This document shows, in pieces, positions 54,825 through 64,000 of a stretch of DNA of 64,000 nt (position 1 is the first letter of the stretch; each line of letters opens with the position of its first letter). Both the position numbers and the translations under genes were made by a program. Below the pieces are notes generated by a model that made no database searches, had not been told where the DNA came from, and was given only the letters and a program-made list of their open reading frames with translations. Source of the DNA: Variovorax sp. SG517 (GTDB taxonomy: Bacteria > Pseudomonadota > Gammaproteobacteria > Burkholderiales > Burkholderiaceae_C); NCBI RefSeq assembly GCF_013376045.1, contig NZ_JABMJG010000003.1, positions 124,001 through 188,000 of the forward strand, written 5' to 3'.

Positions 54825-55433
54825 GTGCTGCTCTACGTCCTCGATCTCGCCGGCGTGGCGGTCTTCGCGGTCAGTGGGGCGCTTGCAGCCGGCCATGCGG
54901 GCCTCGACTGGCTGGGCGTGGTGGTGATCGCTTCGGTCACCGCGGTGGGCGGCGGCACGCTGCGCGACCTGCTGCTCGACCGCCACCCGGTGTTCTGGAT
55001 TCGCGACACCCGGTATGTCTACGTGATCCTCGCGGCGGCGGCGTTCACGATTGGCTGGGTGCACCTGATGCCGTTGCCCGAGCACGCGCTGGCCGTTGCC
55101 GATGCGCTGGGGCTCGGCTTGTTCGCCATCACCGGTGCGCAGGTGGCCGAGGAGCGGCGCCTGTCGGCCGTCATCGTGCTGCTGGTCGGCACCATGACCG
55201 GGGCGGCCGGCGGGCTGCTGCGCGACGTGTTCACCGCCCGCGTTCCGCTGCTGCTGAGCAGCGGCATCTATGGCTCGGCCGCCATTGCGGGCATCGCTGC
55301 CTACCTGCTGCTGCAGGCTGCCAAAACGCCGCGTCGCTGGGCCTTTCATGCCGGGGTGCTGCTGATCGTGGCGCTTCGTCTTGGCGGGATCTACGGCGGC
55401 TGGCACCTGCCGGTGCTGCGTCTGCCGGCCTGA
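54825..55433 (+). CDS. TRIC/YicG (UPF0126) family membrane protein
   Basis: A 202-residue protein with about seven hydrophobic helices in two repeated halves, each with a Gly-Gly-Gly/Leu-Arg-Asp motif: TAVGGGTLRDLLLDRHPVFW and GAAGGLLRDVFTARVPLLL. This is the prokaryotic TRIC-type cation channel (UPF0126/YicG) plan. The start is a GTG at 54825, 5 bp after folK, with AAGG very close by; no ATG start is available. It is probably a K+-permeable trimeric channel, by family. Confidence 0.87.
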   Translation: MLLYVLDLAGVAVFAVSGALAAGHAGLDWLGVVVIASVTAVGGGTLRDLLLDRHPVFWIRDTRYVYVILAAAAFTIGWVHLMPLPEHALAVADALGLGLFAITGAQVAEERRLSAVIVLLVGTMTGAAGGLLRDVFTARVPLLLSSGIYGSAAIAGIAAYLLLQAAKTPRRWAFHAGVLLIVALRLGGIYGGWHLPVLRLPA

Positions 55434-55555
55434 ATTGCAGGTGCTCCGAGGGCTTGAAAAGCCGGTCGGGCCGGGTCGGGGCCGCGCGGCCGTTAAACTT
55501 CGCGGGTTTTCATCAAGGCGTCATGAAATTGTGATTGGCGCAGCCTGGAGTTTCC

Positions 55556-56200
55556 ATGTTCGGCAAGCTGCTGCCCCGCGAGGGGAATTTTTTTGAGATG
55601 TTCAACCAGCACGCCGAGCGCATCGTCGAGGCGGCGCGGGCGTTCGAGCAACTGGTGACCAATTACAACGACGTGCACCTGCGCGAGCAGTACAACCGCG
55701 ACGTCGACAACGCCGAGCGCGCCGCCGACCGCGTGACGCACGACGTCAACCGGCTGATCCACAAGACCTTCATCACCCCCATCGACCGCGAGCAGATCCA
55801 CAAGCTCATCAACACGATGGACGACGTGGCCGACCTCATTCAGGACTCGGCCGAGACCATGGCGCTGTACGACGTGCGCCACATGACGGAAGAGATCGTG
55901 CGCCTCACCTCGCTGAGCGTGAAGTGCTGCGACCGCCTGAAGGACGCCGTCAAGTTCCTCGGCCGCATCGCCGACCCCGCCGTGGCCGAGGCCACGCTCA
56001 AGACCTGCGAGGAGATCGACCGCCTGGAATCGGACGCCGACCGCGTGATGCGCAGCGCCATGAGCAAGCTGTTCCGCGAGGAGCCCGACGTGCGCGAAGT
56101 GATCAAGCTCAAGGCGATCTACGAACTGCTCGAGACGATCACCGACAAGTGCGAGGACGTGGCCAACGTGATCGAGGGCATCGTCCTCGAGAACTCGTAA
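55556..56200 (+). CDS. DUF47 (PhoU-like) Pit accessory protein
   Basis: A 214-residue all-helical protein starting MFGKLLPREGNFFEMFNQHA after CTGGAG. It has PhoU-like helical repeats with acidic metal-binding residues (TYEQ.. style, here NRDVDNAERAADRVTHDVNR and CEEIDRLESDADRVMRSAMS). DUF47 proteins precede Pit transporters and are thought to control them. It lies 14 bp before the pit gene, so they form an operon. Confidence 0.92.
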   Translation: MFGKLLPREGNFFEMFNQHAERIVEAARAFEQLVTNYNDVHLREQYNRDVDNAERAADRVTHDVNRLIHKTFITPIDREQIHKLINTMDDVADLIQDSAETMALYDVRHMTEEIVRLTSLSVKCCDRLKDAVKFLGRIADPAVAEATLKTCEEIDRLESDADRVMRSAMSKLFREEPDVREVIKLKAIYELLETITDKCEDVANVIEGIVLENS

Positions 56201-56214
56201 GCGGGCAGCGACCG

Positions 56215-57225
56215 ATGGCAACGGTTCAGGTCGCCCTCTGGGTGGTTGTGGTGCTGGTCGCTCTGGCGATCCTGTTCGACTTCATGAACGGATTCCACGA
56301 TGCCGCCAATTCGATCGCGACGGTGGTGTCCACCGGGGTTCTCAGGCCGGGGCAGGCCGTGGTCTTCGCGGCCTTCTTCAACCTGGTCGCGATCTTCATC
56401 TTTCACCTGAGCGTGGCCGCCACGGTGGGCAAGGGCATCGCCCAGCCCGGGGTGGTGGACGTGCACGTGGTGTTCGGCGCGCTCGTGGGCGCCATCAGCT
56501 GGAACCTCGTGACCTGGTACTACGGCATCCCGAGCAGCTCGTCGCATGCGCTGATCGGCGGCATCGTGGGCGCCGTGATCGCCAAGACCGGCACCAGCGG
56601 GCTCGTGGCCTTGGGCATCTGGAAGACGGTGGCGTTCATCTTCGTGTCGCCGCTGCTGGGCTTCCTGCTCGGCTCGCTGATGATGATCCTGGTCGCCTGG
56701 GGCTTCCGCCGTGCCACGCCGTCGCGCATCGACCGCTGGTTCCGCCGGCTGCAGCTGGTTTCGGCCGGCGCCTACAGCCTGGGCCACGGCGGCAACGACG
56801 CGCAGAAGACCATCGGCATCATCTGGATGCTGCTGATCGCGACGGGGTATGCCTCCGCCAGCGACGCGACGCCCCCGAACTGGGTCATCGTGAGCTGCTA
56901 CGCCGCGATCGCGCTGGGCACCATGTTCGGCGGCTGGCGCATCGTGAAGACGATGGGCCAGAAGATCACCAAGCTCAAGCCCGTGGGCGGCTTCTGCGCC
57001 GAGACCGGCGGGGCACTGACCCTGTTCCTGGCCACTGCGCTGGGCATTCCGGTGTCGACCACGCACACCATCACCGGCGCCATCGTCGGTGTCGGCTCCG
57101 CGCAGCGCGCAAGCGCGGTGCGCTGGGGCGTGGCGGGGAACATCGTGTGGGCCTGGATCTTCACGATCCCGGCTTCGGCGTTCGTGGCGGCTATTGCCTA
57201 CTGGATCAGCATGCAGCTGTTCTGA
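56215..57225 (+). CDS. Pit-family inorganic phosphate transporter
   Basis: A 336-residue inner-membrane protein with about ten helices and the inverted-repeat signatures of Pit/PiT transporters: DFMNGFHDAANSIATVVSTG in the first half and SLGHGGNDAQKTIGIIWMLL plus PVSTTHTITGAIVGVG in the second. WYYGIPSSSSHALIGGIVGA is the first P-loop-like segment. It imports phosphate with cations at low affinity. It is paired with the DUF47 regulator upstream and converges on the TM2 gene 6 bp away. Confidence 0.94.
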   Translation: MATVQVALWVVVVLVALAILFDFMNGFHDAANSIATVVSTGVLRPGQAVVFAAFFNLVAIFIFHLSVAATVGKGIAQPGVVDVHVVFGALVGAISWNLVTWYYGIPSSSSHALIGGIVGAVIAKTGTSGLVALGIWKTVAFIFVSPLLGFLLGSLMMILVAWGFRRATPSRIDRWFRRLQLVSAGAYSLGHGGNDAQKTIGIIWMLLIATGYASASDATPPNWVIVSCYAAIALGTMFGGWRIVKTMGQKITKLKPVGGFCAETGGALTLFLATALGIPVSTTHTITGAIVGVGSAQRASAVRWGVAGNIVWAWIFTIPASAFVAAIAYWISMQLF

Positions 57226-57231
57226 CGGCGG

Positions 57232-57678
57232 CTACTGCGAAATCTTCCGCCCCTCTTCGATCTGGTGCTCGAAGTAGCGCTGGAAGCTGAAGACGATGCT
57301 GGCCATCAGGATCGTGCTGCCGAAGAAAAGGGCCAGCACGACGGCGCCGATGGTGAACCAGTTGGTGCGGCCGGGTTCGGCGTCGGCCGGGGCGCTGGTG
57401 TTGAAGCGGGCGTTCCACTTCTCGGGCGTCATCAGGCCGTAGATGATCGCCATCAGCGCGCAGCCTGCGATGGTGAAGCCCAGCAGCGGTATCAGCGCCC
57501 AGCTCAGCCCGTCGTCCACGCCGTACATGCGCACGCGCTCGATGCCGTAGACGCCCAGCGCGGTGGGAATGGGCAGCAGCCAGCCTAGCCAGTCGCCCAG
57601 GCCGCGCAGGTAGAAGCGGTGCAGCCCCAGAGGGCCGCCGAGGAAGGAGAGCCAGGCGGCAACGGTCTTGTTTTTCAT
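57232..57678 (-). CDS. TM2-domain membrane protein
   Basis: A 148-residue protein. The TM2 domain is at the N-terminus (KTVAAWLSFLGGPLGLHRFY with LRGLGDWLGWLLP), then TM segments around LSWALIPLLGFTIAGCALMA and WFTIGAVVLALFFGSTILMA. The start at 57678 overlaps the upstream GNAT gene by 4 nt. Function of TM2 proteins in bacteria is not established. Confidence 0.85.
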   Translation of the reverse strand: MKNKTVAAWLSFLGGPLGLHRFYLRGLGDWLGWLLPIPTALGVYGIERVRMYGVDDGLSWALIPLLGFTIAGCALMAIIYGLMTPEKWNARFNTSAPADAEPGRTNWFTIGAVVLALFFGSTILMASIVFSFQRYFEHQIEEGRKISQ

Positions 57679-58199
57679 TCGGGTCTGGTGGTGCTGCCTT
57701 CGCCGAGCACCTTTTCCATCAATACGACGTCGCGCCATTCGCCGAACTTCCAGCCGCAGTCCTTCAGCACGCCGACGTGCGTGAAGCCCTGGCTGCGATG
57801 CACGCCGATGGAGCCTGCGTTGGCCGAGTCGCCGATCACCGCGATCAGCTTGCGCACGCCGGCTGCCTCGGCGGCCTGCGACAGCGCGGCCAGCAGCTTG
57901 GCGCCCAGACCCTTGCCGCGCGCTGACTCGGACACGTAGATCGAGTCTTCTGCAGAGAAACGGTATGCCGGGCGCGGCTTGAACCAGTTGCAGTAGGCAA
58001 AACCCAACACTTTTCCGTCTTCCTCGGCAACCAGGTAAGGCAGGTTCCTGGCCAGCACGTCGGCGCGGCGTGACGCCATGTCGGTGGGGGAGGGCGGCTC
58101 CGTCTCGAAGGTGCCGGTGCCGTGCAACACGTGGTGAGCGTAGATGGCGGTGATGGCTGCGACGTCTTCTTCGCGGCTGGGGCGGATGGCGAGGGGCAT
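57675..58199 (-). CDS. GNAT N-acetyltransferase, phosphinothricin-acetyltransferase-like
   Basis: A 174-residue acetyltransferase starting MPLAIRPSREEDVAAITAIY. The acetyl-CoA pyrophosphate loop is SARGKGLGAKLLAALSQAAE; AIYAHHVLHGTGTFETEPP and SIGVHRSQGFTHVGVLKDCG with WRDVVLMEK are characteristic of the Pat/Bar-like (YncA/MnaT) group. Such enzymes acetylate phosphinothricin, methionine sulfoximine or related amino acid analogues. Substrate unproven. It is divergent from rpsP. Confidence 0.86.
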   Translation of the reverse strand: MPLAIRPSREEDVAAITAIYAHHVLHGTGTFETEPPSPTDMASRRADVLARNLPYLVAEEDGKVLGFAYCNWFKPRPAYRFSAEDSIYVSESARGKGLGAKLLAALSQAAEAAGVRKLIAVIGDSANAGSIGVHRSQGFTHVGVLKDCGWKFGEWRDVVLMEKVLGEGSTTRPE

Positions 58200-58230
58200 G
58201 CGGATGGAAACGAATGGCGCAGGGCCGGAA

Positions 58231-58259
58231 TTGGGGGAAAGCGCTTGTCGGGCTATAAT
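58231..58259 (+). promoter_or_regulatory. Promoter of the rpsP-rimM-trmD-rplS operon
   Basis: TTGGGG (58231-58236), a 17-bp spacer and perfect TATAAT (58254-58259). The leader to rpsP would be about 115 nt long, which leaves room for leader regulation, but no known motif was recognised in it. Confidence 0.75.
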
Positions 58260-58379
58260 CGCGGGCTTTTCAGCGTGTCGCTGGCCGGGTGGCCATGTCG
58301 CGTGTCTCGACGCTGGAAGAACATTGTGAGCAGGCCTTCTTTTCATCCACTAGGCTTGCTGACCACCCAAGGATAAATC

Positions 58380-58643
58380 ATGGTCGTCATTCGACTCTCC
58401 CGCGGCGGCTCCAAAGGCCGTCCGTTCTTCAACATCGTCGTGTCGGACAAGCGCGTTCGCCGCGATGGCCGTTTCATCGAGCGCCTGGGCTTCTACAACC
58501 CGACCGCCAAGGAAAACGAAGAAAGCATCCGTATCGCCCAGGACCGCCTGGCGTACTGGAAGAGCGTCGGCGCACAAGCTTCGCCCACCGTTCTGCGCCT
58601 GATCAAGCAAGCCGCCGCGGCAGCTCCCAAGGCGGCGGCCTAA
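58380..58643 (+). CDS. rpsP: 30S ribosomal protein S16
   Basis: An 87-residue ribosomal protein with the conserved [20 protein letters not shown] and [24 protein letters not shown] precedes the ATG. The C-terminus is Ala/Lys rich ([10 protein letters not shown]). It is the first gene of rpsP-rimM-trmD-rplS and lies 15 bp before rimM. Confidence 0.98.
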   Translation: MVVIRLSRGGSKGRPFFNIVVSDKRVRRDGRFIERLGFYNPTAKENEESIRIAQDRLAYWKSVGAQASPTVLRLIKQAAAAAPKAAA

Positions 58644-58658
58644 GCCGCCCGCACGGCG

Positions 58659-59213
58659 ATGCTGCCTGCACTCGAAGCCGCCGAATTGCCGGCGGATGCG
58701 ATCGAAGTAGGGCGCATCGCCGACGCCTGGGGCATCAAGGGCTGGTTCAAGGTCCTGCCCCACAGCGCCCGGCCCGAGGCGCTTTTTTCTTCCAAGCGCT
58801 GGTTCCTGCAGGCTCCCGGAGCCTCGGCGAGCACAGCCTTCCGGCTCGCGATCCGCGAAGCCAAGGAACATTCCGACTGCATCGTCGCCACGTCCGCTGA
58901 CGTGCCTGACCGCAACGCCGCCGAGGCGCTGCGCGGGGCGCGCGTGTTCGTGCCGCGCTCCAGCTTTCCCACCGCCGGCGACGACGAGTACTACTGGGTC
59001 GACCTGATCGGCCTGTCGGTGGTCAATCGTGAAGGCGTGGCGCTCGGCGCCGTGCGCGAGCTGCTCGCGACCGGCCCCCAGACCACGCTGGTGCTGGCCG
59101 CCGAAGAGGGCGGCAAGGCGATCGAGCGCATGGTGCCCTTCGTCTCCGCCTTCGTCGACAAGGTCGACCTGCCCGGGCGGCTCATCACGGTCGACTGGCA
59201 GCCGGACTACTGA
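58659..59213 (+). CDS. rimM: Ribosome maturation factor RimM
   Basis: A 184-residue protein assisting maturation of the 30S head by binding S19. The N-terminal barrel ([19 protein letters not shown]) and the PRC-barrel ([20 protein letters not shown], ending [14 protein letters not shown]) are typical. It is located between rpsP and trmD, as usual. About 30 residues in the middle ([20 protein letters not shown]) are longer than in E. coli. Confidence 0.95.
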   Translation: MLPALEAAELPADAIEVGRIADAWGIKGWFKVLPHSARPEALFSSKRWFLQAPGASASTAFRLAIREAKEHSDCIVATSADVPDRNAAEALRGARVFVPRSSFPTAGDDEYYWVDLIGLSVVNREGVALGAVRELLATGPQTTLVLAAEEGGKAIERMVPFVSAFVDKVDLPGRLITVDWQPDY

Positions 59214-59229
59214 CCGGCGCCCGCGCGGC

Positions 59230-59982
59230 ATGCGCTTCGACGTCCTCACGCTCTTTCCCGAAATGTTCGCGCCCTTCGTGGCCAGCGGCGTGACGCGCCG
59301 TGCCTACGAATCGAAGCAGGTCGAGGTGGTGCTGTGGAATCCGCGCGACTTCGCGCAGGGCAACTACAAGCGCGTGGACGACCGGCCGTTCGGCGGCGGC
59401 CCCGGCATGGTGATGATGGCGGAGCCGCTGGCGGCTTGCCTCGACGCGGCGCTCGCGGCGCGTGGCGCCGCCGGCGATGTGCCGGTCGTGCTTTTTTCCC
59501 CCATTGGCGAGGCGCTGCGGCACGAAGCGGTCGAGCGCTGGTCGGCCAGTGAAGGGGCGGTGCTGATCTGCGGGCGCTACGAGGGCATCGACCAGCGTTT
59601 CATCGACGCGCGCGTCACCCACCAGATCAGCCTTGGCGATTTCGTGCTTTCAGGCGGCGAGATTGCGGCGATGGCCCTGCTGGACGCCGTGGCCAGGCTG
59701 CAGCCTGGCGTGCTGGGCGACGAAGCCAGCCATGTGCAGGACAGTTTCAACCCCGCGCTCGATGGCCTGCTCGATTGCCCGCACTACACGCGGCCCGAGC
59801 AGTGGAACGGGCAGGGGGTGCCGGCGCCGCTGCTCTCGGGTCATCACGCCCAGATCGAGCGCTGGCGCCGCGATCAGCGGCTGGCAATCACGGCTGCCCG
59901 GCGGCCGGAATTGGTCGAGGCGGCGCGTGCCGCCGGACGGCTTGGCAAGGCCGATGAGGCTGCGCTCAAAAAAAAGCTATAA
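59230..59982 (+). CDS. trmD: tRNA (guanine-N1)-methyltransferase
   Basis: A 250-residue SPOUT methyltransferase making m1G37 in tRNAs. [53 protein letters not shown] and [20 protein letters not shown] are the trefoil-knot SAM-binding signatures. The gene ends in a run of eight adenines encoding KKK and its stop overlaps a TATAAT sequence that may be a promoter for rplS. Confidence 0.97.
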   Translation: MRFDVLTLFPEMFAPFVASGVTRRAYESKQVEVVLWNPRDFAQGNYKRVDDRPFGGGPGMVMMAEPLAACLDAALAARGAAGDVPVVLFSPIGEALRHEAVERWSASEGAVLICGRYEGIDQRFIDARVTHQISLGDFVLSGGEIAAMALLDAVARLQPGVLGDEASHVQDSFNPALDGLLDCPHYTRPEQWNGQGVPAPLLSGHHAQIERWRRDQRLAITAARRPELVEAARAAGRLGKADEAALKKKL

Positions 59983-59983
59983 T
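59978..59983 (+). promoter_or_regulatory. Candidate -10 box for rplS at the trmD stop
   Basis: A perfect TATAAT made by the last codons of trmD, 111 bp before rplS. No good -35 lies at 16-18 bp, so it may be weak, or a chance match in the operon. Confidence 0.3.
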
Positions 59984-60093
59984 CCCGGGTTCCCCGATCC
60001 TCTGTCCGGCCGCGCCCGGTCTTCTTGCGGTTCTCCCCGCGAAAGCCAAAGGCGCCTTTTGTGCAGCCCGGCAAGATCGAATATCAGGAAATC

Positions 60094-60474
60094 ATGAACC
60101 TCATCCAGACCCTCGAGCAGGAAGAAATCGCCCGTCTCGGCAAGACCATCCCCGATTTCATGCCCGGTGACACGGTCATCGTCAGCGTGAACGTCGTCGA
60201 AGGCACCCGCAAGCGCGTGCAGGCCTACGAAGGCGTCGTGATCGCCAAGCGCAATCGCGGCCTGAACAGCGGCTTCACCGTGCGCAAGATCTCCAGCGGC
60301 GAAGGCGTGGAACGTACGTTCCAGACCTACAGCCCGCTGATCGCCGGCATCGAAGTCAAGCGCCGTGGCGATGTGCGCCGCGCCAAGCTGTACTACCTGC
60401 GCGACCGCAGCGGCCGTTCGGCACGCATCAAGGAAAAGCTGCCGAGCAAGTCGACGGCTTCGACGGCCGCGTAA
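60094..60474 (+). CDS. rplS: 50S ribosomal protein L19
   Basis: A 126-residue ribosomal protein at the 30S-50S interface. ATG 60094 ([20 protein letters not shown]) is preceded by CAGGAA; longer upstream readings are not conserved. [40 protein letters not shown] and [20 protein letters not shown] are typical. It is the last gene of the operon, before an intrinsic terminator. Confidence 0.98.
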   Translation: MNLIQTLEQEEIARLGKTIPDFMPGDTVIVSVNVVEGTRKRVQAYEGVVIAKRNRGLNSGFTVRKISSGEGVERTFQTYSPLIAGIEVKRRGDVRRAKLYYLRDRSGRSARIKEKLPSKSTASTAA

Positions 60475-60491
60475 AGCAGCCTTCCTGCCGT

Positions 60492-60523
60492 GCAAAAAAG
60501 CCGCCGCTCTGGCGGCTTTTTGC
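60492..60523 (+). terminator. Intrinsic terminator after rplS
   Basis: GCAAAAAAGCCGCC (60492-60505) pairs with GGCGGCTTTTTGC (60511-60523) around GCTCT; the GC-rich core is GCCGCC/GGCGGC followed by TTTTT. Confidence 0.88.
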
Positions 60524-60601
60524 GTTGTTGCCCCCGCTCGGCGACAACTTTCCCTTTTTCCGCTCTACTTCGTCTACCCCGACTCCGGTACCTTTCATCT
60601 C

Positions 60602-61345
60602 TTGACCAACTCATCCACCTCCCCGCAGGCCGCTTCCGCCGAAATCGTCAATGCCGTGGCGCCGCCCACGCTGATGCAGTTCGACCCGCGCAAGGTGCCT
60701 TTCGTGGCTGGGGAGGTCCAGGGGCTGCCGGCGGTACCGGCCTCGCAATTGACGGCCCAGGCACTGCGCTCGCGCTTCGCGAACCCGCCCGACTGGACGC
60801 CCGAGCTGCGCCGCGAGCCGAGGATGAGCGATCGCGTTCCCGCGCAGGCTGCCGTACTGGTGCCCATCGTGCAGCGCCCGCAGGGCGCGACGGTGCTGCT
60901 GACCGAGCGCACCTCGAACCTGTCGACGCATTCGGGGCAGGTGGCATTTCCCGGTGGCCGGGTCGACCCCGAGGACGCCAACATCGCGGCCGCCGCGTTG
61001 CGCGAGGCCTGGGAGGAAGTCGGCCTCTCCGCGCAGTACATCGAGGTGCTCGGCAGCCTGCCTACCTATACGACGGTGACTTCGTTCATCGTGACGCCGG
61101 TGGTTTCGCTGGTGCAGCCCGACTTCGAACTCACCATTAATCCTTATGAAGTAGCGCAGGCCTTCGAGGTGCCGCTCGCGTGGCTGATGGATCCGGCCAA
61201 TCACCGCCACCACACCGTGCCCGCACCGGACGGCACACGGCGCCACTGGTATTCGATGCCCTATCAGGACGGTGCCGACGAGCGCTTCGTCTGGGGTGCG
61301 ACCGCGGGCATGCTGCGCAATCTCTACCGTTTCCTCGCCGCCTGA
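60602..61345 (+). CDS. CoA pyrophosphatase, nudix hydrolase
   Basis: A 247-residue nudix protein of the NudL/CoAse type. The nudix box is GGRVDPEDANIAAAALREAW followed by EEVGL; the CoA-type companion segment LTERTSNLSTHSGQVAFPGG lies immediately before. It probably hydrolyses CoA or its derivatives to phosphopantetheine and 3',5'-ADP. The start is assigned to a TTG at 60602 because the frame looks coding from there; an ATG at 60674 (MQFDPRKVPFVAG) is the alternative and would give 223 residues. Confidence 0.87.
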   Translation: MTNSSTSPQAASAEIVNAVAPPTLMQFDPRKVPFVAGEVQGLPAVPASQLTAQALRSRFANPPDWTPELRREPRMSDRVPAQAAVLVPIVQRPQGATVLLTERTSNLSTHSGQVAFPGGRVDPEDANIAAAALREAWEEVGLSAQYIEVLGSLPTYTTVTSFIVTPVVSLVQPDFELTINPYEVAQAFEVPLAWLMDPANHRHHTVPAPDGTRRHWYSMPYQDGADERFVWGATAGMLRNLYRFLAA

Positions 61346-61397
61346 GAAGAGCCTGAATGCGGCCTGAACCTTCAGGCGCGCTCGCTATCATCGAAGG

Positions 61398-62399
61398 ATG
61401 AGCTTTTTTGCCATCCTGTGCGCGCTGCTGATCGAGCAGGTGCGGCCCCTGGGCCCGCACAACCCCGTGTACGGCGCGGTGCTGGCGTGGACACGCTGGA
61501 CCAGCCGCAACTTCGATGCGGGCAAGCCGCACCACGGATGGATCGCCTGGGGTCTCGCGGTGTTCGTGCCCACGATCGGCGCACTGGGCATCCACTGGCT
61601 TCTGGTGCTCACGCTGGGCCTGCCGTTCGCGGTGCTCTGGAGCATTGCGGTGCTCTACGTCACGCTGGGCTTCCGGCAGTTCAGCCACCACTTCACCGAC
61701 ATCCGCGATGCGCTCGACGAAGGCGACGAGCCGCTGGCGCGCTCGCTGCTCGCGCACTGGCAGGGCGTCGACGCGGCAGACCTGCCGCGCAGCGAAATCG
61801 TGCGCCATGTCATCGAGCATTCGGTGATCGCCGCGCATCGCCATGTGTTCGGCGTGCTTGCATGGTTCTCCATCATCGCGGCCATCGGGCTCGGCCCGGC
61901 GGGCGCGGTGTTCTACCGCATGAGCGAATTCGTCTCCCGCTACTGGGCGCACAAGAACGGCGCCGCGGTTCAGCCCTCGAGTGTCGCGGTGCAGGAGGCG
62001 GCCGATCGTGCATGGCACGCGATCGACTGGTTGCCCGCGCGCATCACCGCGCTGGGCTTCGCGGTGGTCGGCAGCTTCGAGGAAGCGATCGACTGCTGGC
62101 GCAACGACGCACAGCGCTTTCCCAACGAGAACGACGGCGTGATCCTCGCGGCCACCTCCGGGGCCGTGAACGTGCGCCTGGGCGGCGGCTCGCTGCGTCC
62201 GATCCCGGTCGCCGATCCGCTTCCGCGCGCCCAGGCAGGCGAATCGCTGGCCGACGGCCGCCGCACCGACAGCGGCAGCACGCCTGGACGAGAGCCCGAG
62301 CCCGGCCACCTGCGCAGCGTGGTGGGCCTGGTCTGGCGCTCCGTCGTGATGTGGATGGTGCTGCTGGCCTTGCTGACGCTGGCTCGCCTGCTCGGCTGA
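61398..62399 (+). CDS. CobD/CbiB-like membrane protein
   Basis: A 333-residue membrane protein starting [20 protein letters not shown]. It has about four to five hydrophobic segments ([60 protein letters not shown], and a C-terminal [17 protein letters not shown]). [20 protein letters not shown] and [13 protein letters not shown] are the segments similar to CbiB/AmpE proteins. Without cobalamin genes nearby, an adenosylcobinamide-phosphate synthase role is uncertain. It lies 22 bp before hisC. Confidence 0.78.
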   Translation: MSFFAILCALLIEQVRPLGPHNPVYGAVLAWTRWTSRNFDAGKPHHGWIAWGLAVFVPTIGALGIHWLLVLTLGLPFAVLWSIAVLYVTLGFRQFSHHFTDIRDALDEGDEPLARSLLAHWQGVDAADLPRSEIVRHVIEHSVIAAHRHVFGVLAWFSIIAAIGLGPAGAVFYRMSEFVSRYWAHKNGAAVQPSSVAVQEAADRAWHAIDWLPARITALGFAVVGSFEEAIDCWRNDAQRFPNENDGVILAATSGAVNVRLGGGSLRPIPVADPLPRAQAGESLADGRRTDSGSTPGREPEPGHLRSVVGLVWRSVVMWMVLLALLTLARLLG

Positions 62400-62421
62400 G
62401 CGGCAAGGAGAACGCCAAGCC

Positions 62422-63522
<1,101 letters not shown>

Positions 63523-63535
63523 AGGACTCACTGGC

Positions 63536-64000
63536 ATGTCGACCTACGACACCGATCCACGCGCCGAGGCCTGTGCGAGCTTCTGGCAGGCCGTGAGCAC
63601 CCGGCTCGAGAGCCTTCGCGCCTTGCCTGCCCGCGAACTGATGGAAGGGCTGAACTCGCTGCTGGAGCCTCACTTTCCGCGACTGGCCGCCGAGGTGGCC
63701 GGCGATCCGCCCGTGTTCAAGCTGGTGCTCACGGCACACGGATCGGTGGACGATTTCGAAGACCTGATGATGCTGGTGCAGAGCAGCCCGAAGCTGCCGA
63801 AGGTCGAGGTGGAGGCCTTTCGCCAGCGATCGCGCGACGGCTTCGGCATGCGCATGAACAACTTCGAGCTGGCGAGCTCCGAAGTCCTGGTGAAGCATCA
63901 AAGCTACCGCGGGCGGGTGGCGCTGGAGATCGGCTTCGCCAAGCCGATTCCGATGGACATGCAGGACCACGCCCGCCACATGAGCCTCATCATGCTCGAC
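63536..64000 (+). CDS. Protein of unknown function (partial, cut by right edge)
   Basis: The first 155 residues are visible, starting MSTYDTDPRAEACASFWQAV. It is hydrophilic with no signal peptide or membrane span. Segments such as ALPARELMEGLNSLLEPHFP and VFKLVLTAHGSVDDFEDLMM suggest a helical cytoplasmic protein. No family was recognised. It follows hisC by 13 bp and is probably co-transcribed. Confidence 0.7.
   Translation, partial: MSTYDTDPRAEACASFWQAVSTRLESLRALPARELMEGLNSLLEPHFPRLAAEVAGDPPVFKLVLTAHGSVDDFEDLMMLVQSSPKLPKVEVEAFRQRSRDGFGMRMNNFELASSEVLVKHQSYRGRVALEIGFAKPIPMDMQDHARHMSLIMLD

Noticed and set aside
61398..62399. Firm assignment as cobalamin biosynthesis gene cbiB
   Set aside because: No cobalamin genes accompany it and similarity is limited to membrane segments, so only a family-level name is given.

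Overview
The window is GC-rich chromosomal DNA with dense, mostly short-spaced genes. Gene content and order suggest a Comamonadaceae (Burkholderiales) bacterium, most like Variovorax. Pointers are gntR / mdh / tam / citE-like / acnB, DUF3579 facing rpsT, purM back-to-back with hda-pcnB-folK, rpsP-rimM-trmD-rplS followed by nudix, cobD-like and hisC genes, and a family-typical dispersed repeat. This assignment is inferred from sequence recall; no database search was run.

Layout. 1-6925: a TCA-cycle block with a GntR regulator (cut by the left edge), divergent malate dehydrogenase, trans-aconitate methyltransferase, a CitE-like lyase, a small secreted protein and aconitase B, closed by a strong terminator. 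6931-19124: an accessory surface cassette. A 2229-residue trimeric autotransporter adhesin with a very long Ser/Thr-rich stalk is flanked by a GT-A-like glycosyltransferase, three DUF2827 paralogues that look like GT-B glycosyltransferases, and a four-cysteine exported protein. Two diverging transcription units meet in a 496-bp AT-rich control region carrying two or three CRP-like operators. 19272-27876: fadE-type acyl-CoA dehydrogenase overlapping tail-to-tail with an XRE/MmyB regulator, a small membrane protein, aconitase A, a membrane-anchored C13 peptidase and a YfcE-type phosphoesterase. 28027-31953: feoAB iron uptake, a Cys-rich membrane protein and an FAD monooxygenase, the last two bracketed by inverted copies of a dispersed repeat. 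31962-39189 (minus strand): a SUKH/ankyrin-like protein, the kynurenine operon kynB-kynU-(secreted protein)-kynA, and argD-argF-ykgJ.

39351-45535: DUF3579, rpsT, murJ, SirB1-type protein, a VOC protein, then an ECF42-type sigma factor with two DGPF/YCII proteins and a matching candidate promoter. 45596-50600: M14 carboxypeptidase, a minus-strand operon isochorismatase-DJ-1/PfpI-GlxA regulator, and an AI-2E family membrane protein. 50655-58199: purM, hda, pcnB, folK, a TRIC/YicG-type membrane protein, a DUF47-Pit phosphate pair, TM2 and GNAT proteins. 58231-64000: the rpsP-rimM-trmD-rplS ribosomal/tRNA-modification operon, then a CoA-type nudix hydrolase, a CobD/CbiB-like protein, hisC and a protein cut by the right edge.

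The part most likely to hold an undescribed system is 6931-19124. The stalk of the adhesin is built from three repeat words of 14, 11 and 18 residues that are almost free of charge and 57-73 percent Ser+Thr. It is encoded together with four putative glycosyltransferases, so it may be a dedicated O-glycosylation substrate under catabolite-type control. No rRNA, tRNA, CRISPR array, insertion sequence or phage genes were recognised.
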